Shown here piece after piece: positions 61,315 through 64,000 of a DNA stretch of 64,000 nucleotides. The DNA is from Sandaracinaceae bacterium (GTDB lineage Bacteria > Myxococcota_A > Polyangia > Polyangiales > Houyiibacteriaceae): the NCBI GenBank assembly GCA_016706685.1, contig JADJJE010000037.1, positions 1-64,000 on the forward strand, given 5' to 3'. A model generated the notes under the pieces. That model searched no databases. It saw only the letters and a list, made by a program, of their open reading frames with translations, and was not told the origin of the DNA. Position 1 is the stretch's first letter. Every line of letters starts with the position of its first letter. The position numbers and the translations under genes are program-made.

Positions 61315-61887
61315 ATGGACCTTCGCGATGACCAGCCTCGTTCACCGCTCTCGCTGCGAGAACGCTTCCGGGCTTTCGTCGCGGACGAGCTCCGTTACAA
61401 GCGGTTCCTGCTGCAGCTCGAGGAAAACTCCGAGCTGATGTGGTGGCAGGAGCGCCTCTGGGAGCAGTTCGTGGCTGCAGAAGGCATCTCGTTGTCTGCC
61501 GACTACCAGGTGGTCGCGCCCATCTTCGCGGGCGCGTTGGCTGAGGTGATGCCGCGCCATGAACTCGCCGAGGAGGACGTCCCCGCGTGGTGCTCCATCA
61601 CCGCACTCGAGGGGAGCGCACCCGTGCAAGGCTGGGGGACCTGTCGCGGACATGCGTGGTACTCTCGCGCACGCTGGGGCGACTGGGAGGTCATCGTCTC
61701 TGAGGGGACGACGAACGGTGGAGACGGCCCTGCCGTTTTCGATCTGGACAGTGCCTCCGCCTTTCGACGCGACGGTGGCTATGGCGATGAGCGATACGAT
61801 GCTTCCTACATGCCGGTCGCGGAGGCTCGCTACTTCATCGTATCGGCGCTTCGCGAATTCATGGATGAGCGCCTCGGCTCATCCTGA
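61315..61887 (+). CDS. uncharacterised 190-residue protein
   Basis: Not recognised. Aromatic- and acidic-rich soluble protein. Features seen: N-terminal charged helix (LSLRERFRAFVADELRYKRFLLQLEENSEL), WWQERLWEQF, a Cys-containing stretch (PAWCSITALEGSAPVQGWGTCRGHAWYSRARWGDW) and VAEARYFIVSALREFMDERL at the end. No signal or membrane segment. A lower third-position G+C in parts of it could mark a transferred gene, but the effect is small. The start ATG 61315 is 25 nt after the previous gene. Confidence 0.6.
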   Translation: MDLRDDQPRSPLSLRERFRAFVADELRYKRFLLQLEENSELMWWQERLWEQFVAAEGISLSADYQVVAPIFAGALAEVMPRHELAEEDVPAWCSITALEGSAPVQGWGTCRGHAWYSRARWGDWEVIVSEGTTNGGDGPAVFDLDSASAFRRDGGYGDERYDASYMPVAEARYFIVSALREFMDERLGSS

Positions 61888-61903
61888 GCCGCACTGCCGG
61901 GCG

Positions 61904-62251
61904 TTAGAGGTTGGCCCACCCCAGCGCGAGCGCGATGGCCGCCGGCAGCGCCTGGATGAACAGGATGGAGCGCTTCGCCGAGGCGGCGCCGTACACGCCC
62001 ACCACCACCACGAACACCAGAAGCATGGCGCGGGCCGCGAGTTCTCCGCTCACTTGCGCCCAGACGATGCCGGCCGCGAGCGCCCCGTTGTAGACGCCCT
62101 GGTTGGCGGCGACCACGCGCGTGGTCTCGGCCTGCTCGGCGGTCTGACCGAAGCGCTTCCGCACCTTGGGCGTGGTCCAGAGGAAGGTCTCGAAGACCAT
62201 GAAGAGCACGTGGAGCGCGGCAACGAAGAAGGTCGCGATGGCGGCGAGCAT
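61904..62251 (-). CDS. DUF1304 membrane protein
   Basis: 115 residues from ATG 62251. Four hydrophobic segments: AAIATFFVAALHVLFMVFETFLW, then VAANQGVYNGALAAGIVWA with the family's NQG-x-YNG signature, AMLLVFVVVVGVYG, and FIQALPAAIALALGW. These match DUF1304, a small membrane family of unknown role. It lies just downstream of the TetR regulator on the same strand and is the obvious candidate target of it. Confidence 0.88.
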   Translation of the reverse strand: MLAAIATFFVAALHVLFMVFETFLWTTPKVRKRFGQTAEQAETTRVVAANQGVYNGALAAGIVWAQVSGELAARAMLLVFVVVVGVYGAASAKRSILFIQALPAAIALALGWANL

Positions 62252-62271
62252 CGCGCGAGGATAGCCGGTCT

Positions 62272-62880
62272 TCAGGCCGCGAGTCCGGCGAGCAGGCGCT
62301 CGAACAGCACCATGAGCCGCTCGCGGCTGGGGGTCTCCGACGGGGCGGCCAGCGCGGCGATCTCGATTCCGCGCAGCGTGGCGAGCACCAGCTGGGCGTC
62401 GACCGACGGGCACGGGGACCCGGCCAGCGACGCATACGCGAGCAGCACGGACTCGAGGCGCCCCTGCCAGGCCGCGTAGCTCTCCTCGAGATCCGGCTGC
62501 CGCCCCACGTGCAGCACCAGCTCGTACTCCGAGATGAGCCCCTCTCGGTCTTCGAGGAGGTCCGAGAGCACGATGTCTGCCAGCAGGCCCGCGGCGGCGC
62601 GCGTCATGTCCTCGCTCGGCTCGATGGGCTTCGCCAGGCGCGCGATGCGCGAGCCGGCCGTCTCGGCGTAGTAGCGGAGCGCCTCGCGCAGCAGCACCTC
62701 ACGGGACTCGAAGTAGTAGGTGGTCGCGCGCAGGGAGGTGCCCGCCTCGGCCGCCACCGCTCGGTGCGTCACGCCGCGGGCCCCCTCACGCGCCAGGACT
62801 CGGAGCGTGGCCGCCAACACCTCGCGCTGCGTGGCTTCACCGCGCGCCTGTCGGCCTCGCTTCGCTCCGCTGTCCGTCAT
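62272..62880 (-). CDS. TetR-family transcriptional regulator
   Basis: 202 residues. N-terminal HTH: TQREVLAATLRVLAREGARGVTHRAVAAEAGTSLRATTYYFESREVLLREAL, the typical TetR-type recognition helix and YYF motif. The C-terminal helical domain binds ligand or dimerises. Its stop is 20 nt from the DUF1304 gene on the same strand; it probably controls this gene and itself. The ligand is unknown. Confidence 0.93.
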   Translation of the reverse strand: MTDSGAKRGRQARGEATQREVLAATLRVLAREGARGVTHRAVAAEAGTSLRATTYYFESREVLLREALRYYAETAGSRIARLAKPIEPSEDMTRAAAGLLADIVLSDLLEDREGLISEYELVLHVGRQPDLEESYAAWQGRLESVLLAYASLAGSPCPSVDAQLVLATLRGIEIAALAAPSETPSRERLMVLFERLLAGLAA

Positions 62881-62956
62881 GCCCGCACCTTGGCGCGCAT
62901 CGCGGGTGGACGCACGCAGCCCCCCGGCAGCACGGCGCAGGCGAGCGGGCTCGCGT

Positions 62957-64000
62957 TCACGCCTGGGCGCGCAGCTCGCGCAGCACCTCGGCCGCCACGC
63001 GGTCGCCCGACTCGAGCGCGCCTTCCATGAAGCCCGTGGACTCGAGCGCCGTCTCCGTGCCCGCCCAGTGGATGCGGCCCACGGGCGCTCGCAGCGCAGG
63101 GCCGAAAGCCGAGAGCGTGCCGGGCGGAAAGGTCGCGATGGGCGCGCCCAAGATGAAGGGCTCCACCGCCCAGTCGTTCTCCAGGTAGTGCGTGGGGGTC
63201 CGCGCGCGCTCCCCGAAGTAGCGGACCAGGGTGTCGAGCACGAAGCGACGACGCTCCTCCGCGGGGCGCTCGGACCAGCCTCTCGCGGGCGAGCCCGTCA
63301 CGAACATCAGCAGCGCCGCCTGGCCACCCGGGGTGGTGTCGTCGAACGTGACAGTGCCGAGGTCGGTGGACACCGACTCTCCCGACAGCCCTGCGTTTCG
63401 CCAGAAGCTGTCCTGGTAGAGAGCCAGCACCTTGATGGTGGCGCCCATGCCCGAGCGCTGCGTCATCTGGTCCCGCATGGTGGGGAGCGGCGGCTCGTAC
63501 TGGATGCGATCGGCGAGCGCGATGGGCACCGTCACGACCACGCGCTTGGCGCGGAACGCCCCCACGTCGCTCACCACCTGCACCCCGTTGGCGTCCTGCG
63601 TGATCTTCCGCACCGGCGCCGACGTGTGCACTGTGCCCGCGAGCGGCACCATGCGCGTGCACAGCTGCTGCGCGCCGCCAGCCACCCAGCGGTCCTGCTG
63701 CCCATCGTGCGACGCGATCAGCTTCTCGAAGCCACCGCCCGAGTGCAGGTAGTGGAGGAAGTGCAGGAACGAGAGGTTGGCCAGGTCCATGCCGAAGATC
63801 ACGCGGACCGCGCCGTTCACCATCGCGATCACCGACTCGTTGCGCAGGTTGCGCTTGGCCCAGTCGAGCGCGGTCATGCCGTCCCACTCCACGGCGCGCG
63901 GGCAGTCCCACGGGTTGTCCTTGGGGACCTGCGCGCACAGGCGGTCGATCTTCCAGATGCCAAACTGCGCCACGATCAGCGTCCACGGATTGACCCGCGG
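62957..64000 (-). CDS. flavin-dependent amine oxidase (5' end outside window)
   Basis: The frame is open to the right edge, so only the C-terminal ~347 residues are present; GTG at 63973 would be an internal start. The segment shows the substrate domain and the second half of the FAD-binding domain of monoamine-oxidase-type enzymes: GGGFEKLIASHDGQQDRWVAGGAQQL, VRKITQDANGVQVVSD, RVVVTVPIALADRIQYEPPLP, and the C-terminal flavin-binding motif RIHWAGTETALESTGFMEGALESGDRVAAEV. It oxidises amines with O2, forming H2O2; the substrate is unknown. It lies 76 nt upstream of the TetR gene on the same strand. Confidence 0.9.
   Translation of the reverse strand, partial: PRVNPWTLIVAQFGIWKIDRLCAQVPKDNPWDCPRAVEWDGMTALDWAKRNLRNESVIAMVNGAVRVIFGMDLANLSFLHFLHYLHSGGGFEKLIASHDGQQDRWVAGGAQQLCTRMVPLAGTVHTSAPVRKITQDANGVQVVSDVGAFRAKRVVVTVPIALADRIQYEPPLPTMRDQMTQRSGMGATIKVLALYQDSFWRNAGLSGESVSTDLGTVTFDDTTPGGQAALLMFVTGSPARGWSERPAEERRRFVLDTLVRYFGERARTPTHYLENDWAVEPFILGAPIATFPPGTLSAFGPALRAPVGRIHWAGTETALESTGFMEGALESGDRVAAEVLRELRAQA

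Overview
The window is about 70% G+C, densely packed and almost entirely coding. Many genes are coupled by ATGA, GTGA or TTGA overlaps. Its repertoire suggests a Myxococcota-type bacterium, possibly a Polyangiales/Sandaracinaceae relative: chemosensory genes with a HEAT-repeat protein, PEGA, FecR, VIT and vWA proteins, lipoproteins with 'DTGTPVD'-like linkers and CxxxC-rich modules, a small TIGR04563-like protein, and a zinc-ribbon membrane protein with long FGAP repeats. This assignment is inferred from gene style; no rRNA or other phylogenetic marker was compared.

Layout. 1-4059: chemosensory cluster (HEAT protein, CheR, CheB, coiled-coil/GAF protein, CheY). 4104-7787: unknown protein, PEGA/outer-membrane protein, FecR-like protein and a dTMP kinase whose P-loop lacks the usual lysine. 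7822-12674 (minus): ECF sigma factor coupled to a 1429-residue anti-sigma-like/FecR/VIT/vWA/TPR protein. 12761-17403: triple YbjQ protein, alpha/beta hydrolase, small RHH-like protein, CtpA-type protease, Cys-rich lipoprotein. 17447-20793 (minus): overlapping operon mlaF, mlaD, thyA, folA. 20984-27974: lipoproteins, a coding remnant, pentapeptide-repeat protein, serpin lipoprotein with an Arg-Ser reactive centre, MAPEG protein, a two-component system and the repeat-rich zinc-ribbon protein. 28605-38815: a complex I operon nuoEFJKLMN behind a good sigma70-like promoter, ending with a cupredoxin-like lipoprotein. NuoL carries a 240-residue C-terminal extension.

38850-46208: tsaB, miaE, lepB, a B12-type radical SAM gene, ExbD/TolR, a GT5-like glycosyltransferase and a lipoprotein. 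lepB, the glycosyltransferase and the lipoprotein each contain an apparent single-base frameshift. This stretch also holds most of the intergenic repeats: an inverted pair at 42.5-42.8 kb, and a 147-bp element with 22-bp terminal inverted repeats at 44.9 kb whose second copy lies at 28.4 kb. 46263-49863: epimerase, Ca2+/cation exchanger, branched-chain polyamine synthase (BpsA/DUF43) and Nudix hydrolase in one operon. 49882-53076 (minus): BtuCDF-type importer translationally coupled to a truncated hemoglobin. 53133-64000: vWA lipoprotein, SDR, hydrolases, two STAS-like paralogues, AAC(3)-I-like acetyltransferase, PIN toxin/antitoxin with promoter and AT-rich operator region, unknown proteins, DUF1304, TetR, and a flavin amine oxidase running off the right edge.

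No tRNA, rRNA, CRISPR array, insertion sequence or prophage was seen.
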